Shown one piece after another: positions 43,178 to 52,514 of a stretch of DNA of 64,000 nucleotides (position 1 is its first letter; the number at the start of each line of letters is the position of its first letter). Location of the stretch: the NCBI RefSeq assembly GCF_000308435.1, contig NZ_BAFR01000351.1, forward strand, positions 62,001 to 126,000, written 5' to 3'. A program made the translations under genes and the position numbers. The stretch comes from Nocardia araoensis NBRC 100135 (GTDB taxonomy: Bacteria; Actinomycetota; Actinomycetes; Mycobacteriales; Mycobacteriaceae). Under the pieces are notes generated by a model, which saw only the letters and a list, made by a program, of their open reading frames with translations, did no database searches and was not told where the DNA came from.

Positions 43178-44796
43178 GGGCGGCGGACCACGAAGGAGCC
43201 GATGGCGAGCAGGTCGACGGGTGCGGAGCCGAAGCATTCGAGGGCGTCGCGCGGCGAATCGACCATGGGCCTGCCCGCCGTGTTCAGGCTCGTGTTGATC
43301 ACCACCGGCAGCCCCGTTCGCCGCTCGAACTCCGCCAGCATCCGTGCCAGGACCGGCTTGTCCGCGGGATCGACGGTCTGCACGCGGGCCGTGCCGTCGA
43401 CATGTGTCACAGCGGGGATCCGCTCCCGCCACCGCGGCGCGACGTCGTGCACGAACAGCATGTACGGGCTGGGCAACGGCCCGCGTCCGAAGATCTCGGA
43501 CGCCCGGTCGGCGAGCACCATCGGCGCGAGCGGCCGGAACTGTTCGCGTCCCTTCACATCGTTGAGGCGTTCGAGATTCGCCGAGCGGCCGGGGTGCGCG
43601 AGCAGCGAACGATGGCCGAGTGCGCGGGGGCCGAATTCGGCCCGGCCTTGAAACCACGCCACCACTCGGTCTTCCGCGAGCGCCTGCGCCACCTCCGCCG
43701 CGATGTCGTCGGATTTCGTGTACCGGACCTTGGCGGTACGCAACACGGTTTCCAACTCGGCGTCGGTCCATTCGCGGCCCAGGTCGGCGCCCCGCATCGG
43801 GGTGATCCGCTCGCCGAACTCGGCCGCCAATTGCAGGGCGGCGCCCAGCGCGGTGCCCGCGTCGCCCGCCGCCGGTTGGACCCAGATCCGCTCGTAGGGG
43901 CCTTCGGCGTGCAGGCGGCTGTTGGCCACGCAGTTCAGCGCGATGCCACCGGCCAGCGTCAGGGTCCGCTGCCCGGTCTGGCGATGCAGCCAGGAGGTCA
44001 ACTCCAGCAACACGTCCTCGAGTCGTCGCTGGACGCTCGCGGCCAGGTCGGCGTGGTCGCGGCCGAACTCACCGCCGGTGCCCGCGGGCGCGAAGTCCGA
44101 CCAGTGCACCGGCTCGGTGCGGAAACCGCCGTCACCGGTGGAATACACCAGTTCGCGGAAGCGATCGAGGAATCGGGGCGTGCCGTAGGAGGCGAGGGCC
44201 ATGACCTTGTATTCGTCACTGGACCGGGCGAATCCGAGATGCTCGGTGAGGTCCTCGTACATCAGTCCGAGGGAGTGCGGCAGTTGCTGTGCCGCCAGCT
44301 CCACGAACTTGCCGTCTCGGTATTCCCCGGCGAGATAGGACTGGCTCTCGCCGCGTCCGTCGGCCACCAGCACCGCGCAGTCGCCCGCGGGGGCCGCGAG
44401 GGCCGCCGACGCGGCATGCGCCAGGTGATGGCGCACGAAACGCACGATGGCGGGATCGAGTCCGGGCAACGCGGCAGAGAGGAAGGCGGGCGCTCGGAAC
44501 GCGTAATCCGTTCTGGTCGCCTCGCTTTTCCGATCGAGACCGCCGAGCGAATGATCGACCAGTGCCGGGTCGTAGGAGTAGCCCACCGCGTCGAGCTGAT
44601 CGGGGCGTAACCCCGCGCGCTGCAGACACCACGCGGCCGCTTGTTCGGGCAGTTCCCACGCCGAGAACGGCACCGGGCGCTTGCCGTGCTTGCGACGGGT
44701 GAACCGCTCCTCCTCGGCGGCCGCGACGATCTCCCCGTCGACGATCAGAGCCGCAGCAGGATCATGAAATACCGCGTTGATTCCGAGAATGCGCAC
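43174..44796 (-). CDS. Carbamoyltransferase (NodU/CmcH family)
   Basis: 540-aa O-carbamoyltransferase that uses carbamoyl phosphate and ATP to carbamoylate a hydroxyl group, often on sugars. It has the N-terminal ILGINAVFHDPAAALIVDGE (about 3-22), the metal-binding HHLAHAASA (around 122-130), and the C-terminal FGPRALGHRS (around 392) typical of the family. GTG 44796 was chosen because the conserved MRILGI-like start begins there and GAAAGG lies upstream. It probably modifies a sugar of the glycan made by the locus. Confidence 0.9.
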   Translation of the reverse strand: MRILGINAVFHDPAAALIVDGEIVAAAEEERFTRRKHGKRPVPFSAWELPEQAAAWCLQRAGLRPDQLDAVGYSYDPALVDHSLGGLDRKSEATRTDYAFRAPAFLSAALPGLDPAIVRFVRHHLAHAASAALAAPAGDCAVLVADGRGESQSYLAGEYRDGKFVELAAQQLPHSLGLMYEDLTEHLGFARSSDEYKVMALASYGTPRFLDRFRELVYSTGDGGFRTEPVHWSDFAPAGTGGEFGRDHADLAASVQRRLEDVLLELTSWLHRQTGQRTLTLAGGIALNCVANSRLHAEGPYERIWVQPAAGDAGTALGAALQLAAEFGERITPMRGADLGREWTDAELETVLRTAKVRYTKSDDIAAEVAQALAEDRVVAWFQGRAEFGPRALGHRSLLAHPGRSANLERLNDVKGREQFRPLAPMVLADRASEIFGRGPLPSPYMLFVHDVAPRWRERIPAVTHVDGTARVQTVDPADKPVLARMLAEFERRTGLPVVINTSLNTAGRPMVDSPRDALECFGSAPVDLLAIGSFVVRRP

Positions 44797-44920
44797 GGGC
44801 CGCCTTTCTGTTCGAGACGCGGTTCGAGACGCGCGGGACATGTCGGATCGCCCGCTGGTATACAAGGGGGGCGCTACCCGCTGAAGTCCCGGCTAAACCG
44901 ATCGGCCCGTCCGGCGCCGC

Positions 44921-45892
44921 TCAGCGCACGGACTCTTCGGCCGACTCGGCAGTGTGCCCGGCGAACCAGTCGATCGTGCGGCGCAGTCCCTCCTCCCTGC
45001 CGACAAGTGGCCACCAGCCCAATTCACGTCGGGCCAGCGAGATGTCCGGGCAGCGCCGCTGCGGATCGTCGATCGCGCTGTCGACATACGTCAGGATGGA
45101 ACGGCTGCCGATCGCCGATCGGATCTCCTCGGCGAGGCGGCGCACGGAGATCTCGTGCGGATTGCCGATGTTGACCGGCCCGGGATGGTCGGTCGACGCC
45201 AGCGCGAGCAGGCCGCGGACGGTGTCTTCGACATAGCACAGCGAGCGGGTCTGCTCGCCGGTTCCCGCGATGGTGAGCGGTGCGTCCGACAGCGCTTGCG
45301 CGATGAAGGTGGGCACCATCCGGCCGTCGTCGGTACGCATGCGGGGACCATAGGTGTTGAAGATCCGGGCGATTCCGGTGTTCGCGCCACGCTCCCGGCG
45401 AAACGCCATGGTGAAAGCTTCGGCATACCGCTTCGCCTCGTCGTAGACGCTGCGCGGGCCGACCGGATTGACATGACCCCAGTAGTGCTCGGGCTGCGGG
45501 TGGACACCCGGATCGCCGTAGACCTCGCTGGTCGACGCGAGCACGAAACGCGCCCCGCTCCGCTCGGCCAGGTCGAGGGCGTTGGCGGTGCCGAGGGAGC
45601 CCGCTCGCAACGTTTCGATCGGCAGGCGCAGGTAATCCGGTGGCGACGCGGCCGACGCGAGATGGAAGACGACGTCGAAAAAGCCCAAGGTGGGCAACGG
45701 CTCGGTGACGTCGTGCTGGATGAGATCGAATTCGGGCTGATCCAGCAGCCGGGCGACATTGTCCGGCGTGGAGGTGGCGAAGTTGTCGAGCGCGACCACG
45801 ACGGTGCCCGCGTCGAGCAACTGCTCACACAGGTGTGATCCGACGAAGCCGCATCCGCCGGTGACCAATGCACGTTCGCAGGGTTCGGACAT
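44921..45892 (-). CDS. UDP-glucuronate decarboxylase-like epimerase (UDP-xylose synthase)
   Basis: 323-aa extended SDR. Cofactor motif TGGCGFVGSHL (about 11-21) is followed by the region SEVYGDPGVHPQPEHYWGHV (about 129-148), then NPVGPRSVYDEAKR with the catalytic Tyr/Lys. This pattern is the hallmark of UDP-glucuronate decarboxylases, which turn UDP-glucuronate into UDP-xylose. The ugd gene in the same run of genes supplies UDP-glucuronate. ADP-heptose epimerase (HldD) is less likely. The following gene upstream ends 8 bp away. Confidence 0.87.
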   Translation of the reverse strand: MSEPCERALVTGGCGFVGSHLCEQLLDAGTVVVALDNFATSTPDNVARLLDQPEFDLIQHDVTEPLPTLGFFDVVFHLASAASPPDYLRLPIETLRAGSLGTANALDLAERSGARFVLASTSEVYGDPGVHPQPEHYWGHVNPVGPRSVYDEAKRYAEAFTMAFRRERGANTGIARIFNTYGPRMRTDDGRMVPTFIAQALSDAPLTIAGTGEQTRSLCYVEDTVRGLLALASTDHPGPVNIGNPHEISVRRLAEEIRSAIGSRSILTYVDSAIDDPQRRCPDISLARRELGWWPLVGREEGLRRTIDWFAGHTAESAEESVR

Positions 45893-45900
45893 GTCGTCGC

Positions 45901-47199
45901 CTACCCGCGACCGCTCGCGACACCGTGATCCGTCGATCCGGGGGAAAGCTTGCCGTCGTCTGCCGTGCGGTCGAGCGAACGACCATCGGTGGGCGACTTT
46001 CCGTTGCGTGCGCCGGCGCGCGCGATCACACGGCGGTACGCGTGCAGGGTCTCCGTGGCGATCCGATCCCACGAATAGCGCGTCTCGACACGCTCGCGCC
46101 CGGCGCGACCGTAGTCCTCCATGCGCCCGGAGGTGGTGAGCAGATCGCCGACCGCCTCGGCCAGTTCCGCGGGCTCGCGCGGCGGGACCAGCCTGCCGGT
46201 CACACCGTCGACGACGGTATCGATGAGGCCGCCGACCGCGGTGGCCACCACGGGAACGCCGCATGCCATCGCTTCCAGCGGCGTCATCCCGAACGGTTCG
46301 TACCACGGCGTGCACACGGCCACGTCCGCCGACCGCAGGAGGGGAGCCACCCGGGTCCTCGGTACCCGGCCCAGCATGCGCAGCCGGTCCCGCACGCCGA
46401 GATCGTCCGCCAGCGCCAGCAGTCGCTTGCCCTCCGGGTCATCGGCGAGTTCGGCATCGTCCGGGCCGCCGACCAGCACCAGTTCGGTGTCGCGCAGGCT
46501 GGTGAGCGCGGTGATCGCGGTGTCGAAACCTTTACGGGGCACCAACCGGCCGACGCTGATCATCCGGTACGCGGCGGACTTCGGTTCGGCCGGTCCGTCG
46601 GGTGTGAACTGCTCGAGGTCGACGCCGCACGGGATCACCGAGGTCCGCGACCGGGGCACGCCCATCCTGGCCAGTTCGAACACCTCGTCGGTGCAGGTGG
46701 CGATGATGCGGTCGGTCTGCTGGGCGATCATCCGCTCGAGACGTATTCGGTCGGCGGGACTGGTGTCGTTCGCGCCTTGGTGGCGGCGCTTCACCACCCC
46801 CAGCGCGTGAAACGTCTGTACCACCGGAATGCCGGCGGTCCGTGCCCCCGACAGGGCGGCGAGCCCGGACATCCAGAAGTGCGCGTGCGCGACGTCCGGC
46901 CGCAGGTCGCGCCAGTGCTCGCGCAGGAAGACGCCGAATTCCACCATGTGCGGCAGCAACTCGTCCTTCGGCAGGGGACGGGCAGGACCGGCCGGGACGT
47001 GGACCACGCGGTAACCCTGTTCGGCGGTGACCGTGTGCGGCGCGTCCGCCTCCTCCCGGCGCGTGTAGACGGTGACCTCGTGCCCCTGCCTGCACAGGGC
47101 CGCGGACAGTTCGGCGACATGAACGTTCTGCCCACCGGCATCGACACCGCCCAGCACGGCGAGCGGGCTGGCGTGTTCGGACACCATCGCGATCTTCAT
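45901..47199 (-). CDS. Glycosyltransferase family 4
   Basis: 432-aa GT-B enzyme. The N-terminal SEHASPLAVLGGVDAGGQNV (about 7-26) is typical of retaining GT4 enzymes using nucleotide sugars. The donor site PWYEPFGMTPLEAMACGVPV (about 324-343) has the E-x7-E motif of GT4. AAGGCGG precedes ATG 47199. The C-terminal ~35 residues are a disordered extension rich in charged residues. It is likely to add xylose, glucose or another sugar to the glycan. Confidence 0.88.
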   Translation of the reverse strand: MKIAMVSEHASPLAVLGGVDAGGQNVHVAELSAALCRQGHEVTVYTRREEADAPHTVTAEQGYRVVHVPAGPARPLPKDELLPHMVEFGVFLREHWRDLRPDVAHAHFWMSGLAALSGARTAGIPVVQTFHALGVVKRRHQGANDTSPADRIRLERMIAQQTDRIIATCTDEVFELARMGVPRSRTSVIPCGVDLEQFTPDGPAEPKSAAYRMISVGRLVPRKGFDTAITALTSLRDTELVLVGGPDDAELADDPEGKRLLALADDLGVRDRLRMLGRVPRTRVAPLLRSADVAVCTPWYEPFGMTPLEAMACGVPVVATAVGGLIDTVVDGVTGRLVPPREPAELAEAVGDLLTTSGRMEDYGRAGRERVETRYSWDRIATETLHAYRRVIARAGARNGKSPTDGRSLDRTADDGKLSPGSTDHGVASGRG

Positions 47200-47230
47200 G
47201 ATTCCGCCTTCTCTCTCCGGGACACTGCCT

Positions 47231-48208
47231 TCATTCGGTGACCTCGGCGAGCAGGGCATCCCACCGGCGCAGGAAGACCTCGAGGCCGTAGTGCTCCAGC
47301 GCGAACTGCCGGCCCGATTTGCCCGCGAGTGCGGCGAGATCGGGTTCGTGGAGGAATTCGTGGAACTTCGCGGTGAGCTCCGCGATATCGGTGGAGACGG
47401 CACCGGCTTCCGGCGGTACCGCCATGACGGCCTCGGTGGTGGCGAGGGCGACCACCGGCATGGCCAGGTGCATGGCTTCGAGCAGGGACAATCCGAGCGA
47501 GGTCCATCTGGCGGTGTGCAGATACACCCTTCGGCGCGCCATTTCCGGATGCAGTGCCGACTGCCGCAAGTCACCGATGCCGCGGATCGGGTGTCCGGCC
47601 GATCTGTTCGCCGTGTAGTCGCCGGCTCCGATGCCGTACACGTCGATCGGTCCGGCCATCGCGAAGTCGGGCAACAGATCGCTTCCGGTGATCCTTCCGC
47701 GCCGCACCGGTTCGTTGATCAGCGCGACGCCGTGCGGCAGTTCACCGGTGTAGAGCGCGCCGGGGTCGACGATTCCGTGTGGCACCACCCGGGTGGGCGC
47801 GCGTCCGCTGTCCCACATCACATCGTTGAAGTGCGTGACGTGCACGATCGGGATGTCGGCGCGATCGGCCAGCGGATGCCTGGTGGTGGCGGCGCTGGGG
47901 CGCGGCGCGTTGTGCTCGACGTAGACCGCGGGAATATCGGTCCCGGGACGACGACCCAGCCAGCGCTCGATCAGCTCGATTTCCTCGGGGCGCTGGAGCA
48001 CGACCACGTCCGGCTGGGTTTCGCGCAGGTGATCCGCGGGCACCTCCGCGGCGGACGGCCAGTCGCGGCCACACCGGCCACGGCCCCACGGTCCGCCGCC
48101 TTCCACCACGGGCAGCAGATAACGGTGCCGCCCTTGGACGAACGACGTCGTCCATGAGCCGTGCACGTGCCACAGCAGCACCGTGAGCCGCTCGATCTTT
48201 TCGGCCAT
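47231..48208 (-). CDS. Glycosyltransferase (GT4-like)
   Basis: 325-aa GT-B-type enzyme, less conserved than its neighbour. It starts LLWHVHGSWTTSFVQGRHRY (11-30), has YVEHNAPRPSA (about 96-106), and a C-terminal TSLGLSLLEAMHLAMPVVAL (about 241-260) resembling the donor site of GT4 enzymes. First gene of the eleven-gene minus-strand run; the 114-bp gap to the aldehyde dehydrogenase gene should hold its promoter. Its acceptor and donor are unknown. Confidence 0.8.
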   Translation of the reverse strand: MAEKIERLTVLLWHVHGSWTTSFVQGRHRYLLPVVEGGGPWGRGRCGRDWPSAAEVPADHLRETQPDVVVLQRPEEIELIERWLGRRPGTDIPAVYVEHNAPRPSAATTRHPLADRADIPIVHVTHFNDVMWDSGRAPTRVVPHGIVDPGALYTGELPHGVALINEPVRRGRITGSDLLPDFAMAGPIDVYGIGAGDYTANRSAGHPIRGIGDLRQSALHPEMARRRVYLHTARWTSLGLSLLEAMHLAMPVVALATTEAVMAVPPEAGAVSTDIAELTAKFHEFLHEPDLAALAGKSGRQFALEHYGLEVFLRRWDALLAEVTE

Positions 48209-48322
48209 GCCGGTAGCTCTTGCCTATTGCCGCAGGATCAAACCTGGTAGGCGCGTTCATGTAGCGAACCCTTGGCTATCGTCGAACGGTTTGAACCGTG
48301 GTTGCCAGGCAATGGCCGCGAT

Positions 48323-49714
48323 ATGAGCGCACCCAATGCTGCCCCGTCGGCCTCTGAACTCCGTGCGACCGAAACGATCGAGATTCTCGATCCCGCCAGC
48401 GGCGCGACCGTCGGCAAGATGCCCATGACCGGTAGCGCGGAGATCGATAGGCAAGTGGGACTGGCTAATCGCGCGCAATCGACATGGGCGCGAACTCCGG
48501 CGGCCGAGCGGGCGGCCGCGCTCCGCGCCGGTGCCGCGTCGCTGCGCGAGCGCGCCGATGAACTGGCCGAACTCAACCGGCTCGAAACCGGACGTCCACG
48601 GTCGGAGAGCAAGGAGGGGGTGCTGGCCGGTGTCGCGACGCTGGAGCAGTACGCCGAACTGGGCCCGCTGCACCGAGGCAGAAGCCTGCAAGGAGCTTTC
48701 GAGGCGACCGACCTCATGGTGTGGGAACCCCGGGGCGTCGTCGTCGCCCTGACGCCGTGGAACGACCCCGTCGCGGTGTCCTGCGGTTTGCTCGGCGCGG
48801 CGCTGGTCACCGGAAACACGGTCGTGTACAAGCCGAGTGAACGCGCACCGCATACCGGTGCGCTGCTCGGCGAGCTGCTGGCCCGCGCGCTTCCGGAGGG
48901 AGTCCTGCAGACGGTGCAAGGCGACGGCCGGGTCGGCGCGCTGCTGGCCGGACGGCTCGACGTCGACGTCGTCGCGCATGTCGGCAGCACGGCCACGGGA
49001 CGGTCGATCGCGCGCAGCGTCGCGAACACGGGCGCGAAGGCACTACTGGAGAACGGCGGCAACGACGGGCTCATCGTCGACGCCGGGGTGGATCCTGTCT
49101 GGGCGGCCGGACAGGCGGCGCTCGGCGCGTTCGCCAACTCCGGTCAGATCTGCGTGTCCGTCGAGCGGATCTTCGTGCACCGGGACGTCGCGGAGGCGTT
49201 CCTGGCGGCACTGGTGGCCGAGGCCGAGTCGTGGAAGCCTGCGCCGCTGGTCGACCGGCGTCATCGCGAGCAGGTCCACGCGCACGTCCGCGACGCGATG
49301 GAGCACGGCGCCGAGCTGTTGACCGGCGGAGTGCTGCCGGAGGGCGCCGGTGCGCACTATCCGGCCACCGTGCTGGCACGGTGCGATCCGGCCATGCGCA
49401 TCATGCGGGAGGAGACCTTCGGTCCGGTCGCGCCGGTACGGGTGGTGGACACGTTCGAGCAGGGCATCGCGGAGACCGCGACCGACGACTACGGGCTCGC
49501 GGCCACTGTGCTCACGCCGTCGATGGCCAACGCCCAGCGCGCCTGGCGGGAATTGCCGGTGGGCACGGTGAAGATCAACTCGGTGTTCGGCGGGGCGCCC
49601 GGCGGAGCGGCGCACCCGCGGCGGGCCAGCGGATCCGGCTTCGGTTACGGGCCGGAATTGCTGGACGAGATGACCCAGACGAAGGTCGTGCACCTGCGCC
49701 CCGCCCCGAGCTAG
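48323..49714 (+). CDS. Aldehyde dehydrogenase family protein
   Basis: 463-aa NAD(P)-dependent aldehyde dehydrogenase. Cofactor region ALTPWNDPVAVSCG (about 139-152), GSTATGRSIA (around 222), and ANSGQICVSVERIFV (about 272-286) with the catalytic Cys279. The glutamate normally in LELGG reads LLENGGND, so the site is slightly unusual. ATG 48323 is preferred over the in-frame TTG 48272. It is divergent from the glycan run and followed on the same strand by three glycan-type genes, so it may oxidise a sugar aldehyde; this is inference. Confidence 0.85.
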   Translation: MSAPNAAPSASELRATETIEILDPASGATVGKMPMTGSAEIDRQVGLANRAQSTWARTPAAERAAALRAGAASLRERADELAELNRLETGRPRSESKEGVLAGVATLEQYAELGPLHRGRSLQGAFEATDLMVWEPRGVVVALTPWNDPVAVSCGLLGAALVTGNTVVYKPSERAPHTGALLGELLARALPEGVLQTVQGDGRVGALLAGRLDVDVVAHVGSTATGRSIARSVANTGAKALLENGGNDGLIVDAGVDPVWAAGQAALGAFANSGQICVSVERIFVHRDVAEAFLAALVAEAESWKPAPLVDRRHREQVHAHVRDAMEHGAELLTGGVLPEGAGAHYPATVLARCDPAMRIMREETFGPVAPVRVVDTFEQGIAETATDDYGLAATVLTPSMANAQRAWRELPVGTVKINSVFGGAPGGAAHPRRASGSGFGYGPELLDEMTQTKVVHLRPAPS

Positions 49715-49810
49715 GACCGCGCACTCCCGTGTTCGATGTTCGTGGTCACCGAGCGGAGACATCGCTGTCGCAGCTGATTGACCTGGGGTGCAGCGGGTAT
49801 GGGCAGAGAC

Positions 49811-50698
49811 ATGCGGGTACTTGTCACCGGGTGGCCCAGCTTCCTGCACGGGGAAGCGACGGCGGGGGACGTGCTGAGCATGAGCCGAGTGTGCGACGCT
49901 CTGGCATCCGCCGCGATACCGCACGACACGGCGTGGAGTCCGGGGTTTCGTTCCGACGCGATGCATCTGGACGACGCGGACTCCGGACGGTATTCGCACC
50001 TGGTGTTCGTGTGCGGGCCCGCGCACGGTGAGCAGGTCCGGTTCCTGCACGAACGGTACGCGAACTGCAGGCGCATCGCGGTGGGCGTCTCCATCCTCGA
50101 TCCGGCCGATGCCGCGGTCACCGGATTCCACCGCATCCTGCCGCGCGACGGCCCGTCCATCGCGCGACCGGACATGGCGGTCGGGGCGTCGACGGTGAGC
50201 GTCCCGGTGGTGGGTGTCGTCTTCGCCCCGGGGCAGGCCGAATACGGCGTGGCCCGTCGGCACCGATCGGTGCATCGCGCGTTGCTGCGGTGGCTGCGCG
50301 AGCTCGACTGCGCTCGGCTACCGCTGGACACCAGATTGACGTCCGACGATTGGCGCCTGTGCCGCACACCCGACCAGCTCGCGTCGGTGTTCGCCCGCCT
50401 CGACGCGGTGGTCACCACCCGCCTGCACGGGTTGGTGCTGGGTCTGCGAGCCGGGATCCCGGTCCTGGCGGTGGATCCCATCGCGGGCGGCGGCAAGGTC
50501 ACCGCGCAGGCGAGGGCACTGGAGTGGCCCGCGCTGGTATCCGCCGAGCAGACCGCCGATGCGGACGCGTTCGACCAGTGGTGGCGCTGGTGCCTGTCAC
50601 CGGCGGGGCGCGAACGTGCGCGGCGGCGGGAGTTCCCCGCGGCCGACGCCTTGACCAGCGACCTGCTCGACGAACTGCTCGCGGGACGGCCGGCGTGA
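49811..50698 (+). CDS. Polysaccharide pyruvyltransferase family protein
   Basis: 295-aa protein with an N-terminal RVLVTGWPSFLHGEATAGDV and a C-terminal TTRLHGLVLGLRAGIPVLAV, the motif of the polysaccharide pyruvyltransferase/CsaB fold. These enzymes add ketal-linked pyruvate to cell-surface sugars, though some relatives have other roles. Starts at ATG 49811 or ATG 49799 are possible, both without a strong ribosome binding site. The stop overlaps the next GTG (GTGA). Confidence 0.75.
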   Translation: MRVLVTGWPSFLHGEATAGDVLSMSRVCDALASAAIPHDTAWSPGFRSDAMHLDDADSGRYSHLVFVCGPAHGEQVRFLHERYANCRRIAVGVSILDPADAAVTGFHRILPRDGPSIARPDMAVGASTVSVPVVGVVFAPGQAEYGVARRHRSVHRALLRWLRELDCARLPLDTRLTSDDWRLCRTPDQLASVFARLDAVVTTRLHGLVLGLRAGIPVLAVDPIAGGGKVTAQARALEWPALVSAEQTADADAFDQWWRWCLSPAGRERARRREFPAADALTSDLLDELLAGRPA

Positions 50699-51579
50699 GC
50701 GCGCCGGCGGTGGCGAAGACCACCGTCGTCATCGCCACGCGCAACCGCGCCGCCGAATTGGCACGCACTTTGACCGAGTTGCACGCCCTGCGTCCGACTC
50801 CTCCGATCGTGGTGCTGGACAACGCTTCGGTCGACGACACGGTCGGCGCGGCGGAGGCGTTCCCCGACGTGCGTGTCGTCCGGTTGCCGCGCAATCTCGG
50901 CGCGGCGGCCCGCAACCTCGGCGTCGCGCTGGCCCGGACACCCTACGTCGCCTTCAGCGACGACGACTCGTGGTGGGCCGAGGACGCGCTCCGCGAAGCC
51001 GAGCGGGTGCTCGATACTCATCCACGGCTCGGCTTGGTCGCGGGACGCACGCTCGTCGGCGCCGACCATCGTGACGATCCCGTCAACGAGCTGATGGCGA
51101 CCAGCCCGCTCGGGCATCCTCCCGGTCTGCCGGGTCCGTTGGTCCTGGGCTTCCTCGCCTGTGCGGCGATCGTGCGGAGGGAGGCGTACCTGCAGGCCGC
51201 CGGGTTCAGCCCGCTGTTGCATTTCGCTGCCGAAGAACGGTTGCTGTCACTCGATATGGCGGCGTGTGGCTGGGACCTCTGTTACGTACCGCGGGTGCGC
51301 GCCCACCACCACCCCTCGGCGCGGCGACCGCCGCAGGCCTGGCGCAGACGGGCCGAACAGCGCAACAACGCGTTGATCGCCTGGATGCGTCGGCCGCTGC
51401 GGCGGTGCGCGGCCGAGTCCGCAGGCCTGCTGCGCCGAGCGGTGCGGGACCCCGGAACGTTGCTGGCGTTCGCGGGGATCGTTCGTCGCCTGCCCAGGGC
51501 GCTGGCACAGCGGCGCAGGCTGCCACCGGAGATCGAGCGCAGGGCCAGGACCCTGGAACTCGCCCATGGAAGGAAGTGA
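50695..51579 (+). CDS. Glycosyltransferase family 2
   Basis: 294-aa GT-A enzyme. TTVVIATRNRAAELARTLTE (9-28) and DNASVDDT (around 41) give the nucleotide-sugar site, and VAFSDDDSWW (about 83-92) is the DDD motif for metal. Its C-terminal half is basic, with several Arg-rich helices. GTG 50695 overlaps the previous stop. A close paralogue follows 3 bp downstream. Confidence 0.87.
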   Translation: MSAPAVAKTTVVIATRNRAAELARTLTELHALRPTPPIVVLDNASVDDTVGAAEAFPDVRVVRLPRNLGAAARNLGVALARTPYVAFSDDDSWWAEDALREAERVLDTHPRLGLVAGRTLVGADHRDDPVNELMATSPLGHPPGLPGPLVLGFLACAAIVRREAYLQAAGFSPLLHFAAEERLLSLDMAACGWDLCYVPRVRAHHHPSARRPPQAWRRRAEQRNNALIAWMRRPLRRCAAESAGLLRRAVRDPGTLLAFAGIVRRLPRALAQRRRLPPEIERRARTLELAHGRK

Positions 51580-51582
51580 CGG

Positions 51583-52479
51583 ATGGCAACGGAACGGATG
51601 ACGGTCGTCATCATCACCCGCAACCGGCGCGAGCAGCTGCTGCACACCCTCGCCCACATGACCGCGCTCGCCGACGCGGCTCCGATCATTCTCGTCGACA
51701 ACGGATCGAGCGACGGCACGGCCGACGCGGTCGCCGCGGCGTTCCCCTCGGTAATACTCATCCGCTCGGCGGACAACCTCGGCGCGGTGGCGAGGAACAT
51801 CGCGGTCGAGCGGGTCGCGACGCCGTATGTGGCGTTCTGCGACGACGACACCCGCTGGCAGCCGGGCGCTTTGACCCGCGCCGCCGATCTGCTCGACCAG
51901 TACCCCGGCCTCGGTTCGGTGACGGGGCGCTGCCTGGTCGCGCCCGACCTGCGCGAGGACCCGATCACGCCGGAACTGCGCGACTCACCGGTCGCCGGGC
52001 CCGACTGGCTGCCCGGCCCCGCCCTGCTCGGCGTGATGGCGGCGCTGTCCGCCTTCCGGGTCAGCGCGTTCCGGCAAGTCGGCGGCTTCTCCCGGCGTTT
52101 GTGGTTCGGCGGCGAAGAGGAACTGCTCGCCCTCGACCTCGCGGCGCACGGCTGGTGGATGTGCTGGGTGGAGGACATCCTGATCCACCACGAGCCGTCC
52201 ACCAGCCGCGATCCCACGCACCGTCGCAGGCTCGGCATCCGGAACACGTTGTGGACGTTGTGGTTGCGCCGCCCGGTCCGCAGCGCCGCCCGGCGGACGG
52301 CCGCCGTGCTCAGATCGGCCCCGGCCGATTTGACGACCGCGGCGGCCGTCCTGGACACACTGCGTGGGATGCCGTGGGTGCTGCGCGAACGAACGGTCCT
52401 GCCAGCGCAAGTGGAGGCCGGGCTCGTTCTGCTGGAAGAATCCCAGCGCCGGTCTCCCGCGCGTCGCTATGTGGGCTGA
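51583..52479 (+). CDS. Glycosyltransferase family 2, paralogue of the preceding gene
   Basis: 298-aa GT-A enzyme with TVVIITRNRREQLLHTLAHM (7-26), DNGSSDGT (39-46) and VAFCDDDTRW (about 85-94). It is clearly related to the preceding gene along its whole length, including the GGF and HHEPS segments, so a tandem duplication is likely. It has AAGGAAG just before ATG 51583, inside the end of the preceding gene. The convergent desaturase gene ends 36 bp away. Confidence 0.87.
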   Translation: MATERMTVVIITRNRREQLLHTLAHMTALADAAPIILVDNGSSDGTADAVAAAFPSVILIRSADNLGAVARNIAVERVATPYVAFCDDDTRWQPGALTRAADLLDQYPGLGSVTGRCLVAPDLREDPITPELRDSPVAGPDWLPGPALLGVMAALSAFRVSAFRQVGGFSRRLWFGGEEELLALDLAAHGWWMCWVEDILIHHEPSTSRDPTHRRRLGIRNTLWTLWLRRPVRSAARRTAAVLRSAPADLTTAAAVLDTLRGMPWVLRERTVLPAQVEAGLVLLEESQRRSPARRYVG

Positions 52480-52514
52480 CGGTCGTTGCGTCGGCGAGGA
52501 TCAGCCCGGTCGTA

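Noticed and set aside
44921..45892. Considered as HldD (ADP-heptose 6-epimerase) to complete the heptose pathway
   Set aside because: The SEVYGDP...HPQPE.YWG..NPVGPRS pattern is that of UDP-glucuronate decarboxylases, and ugd is in the same run of genes.
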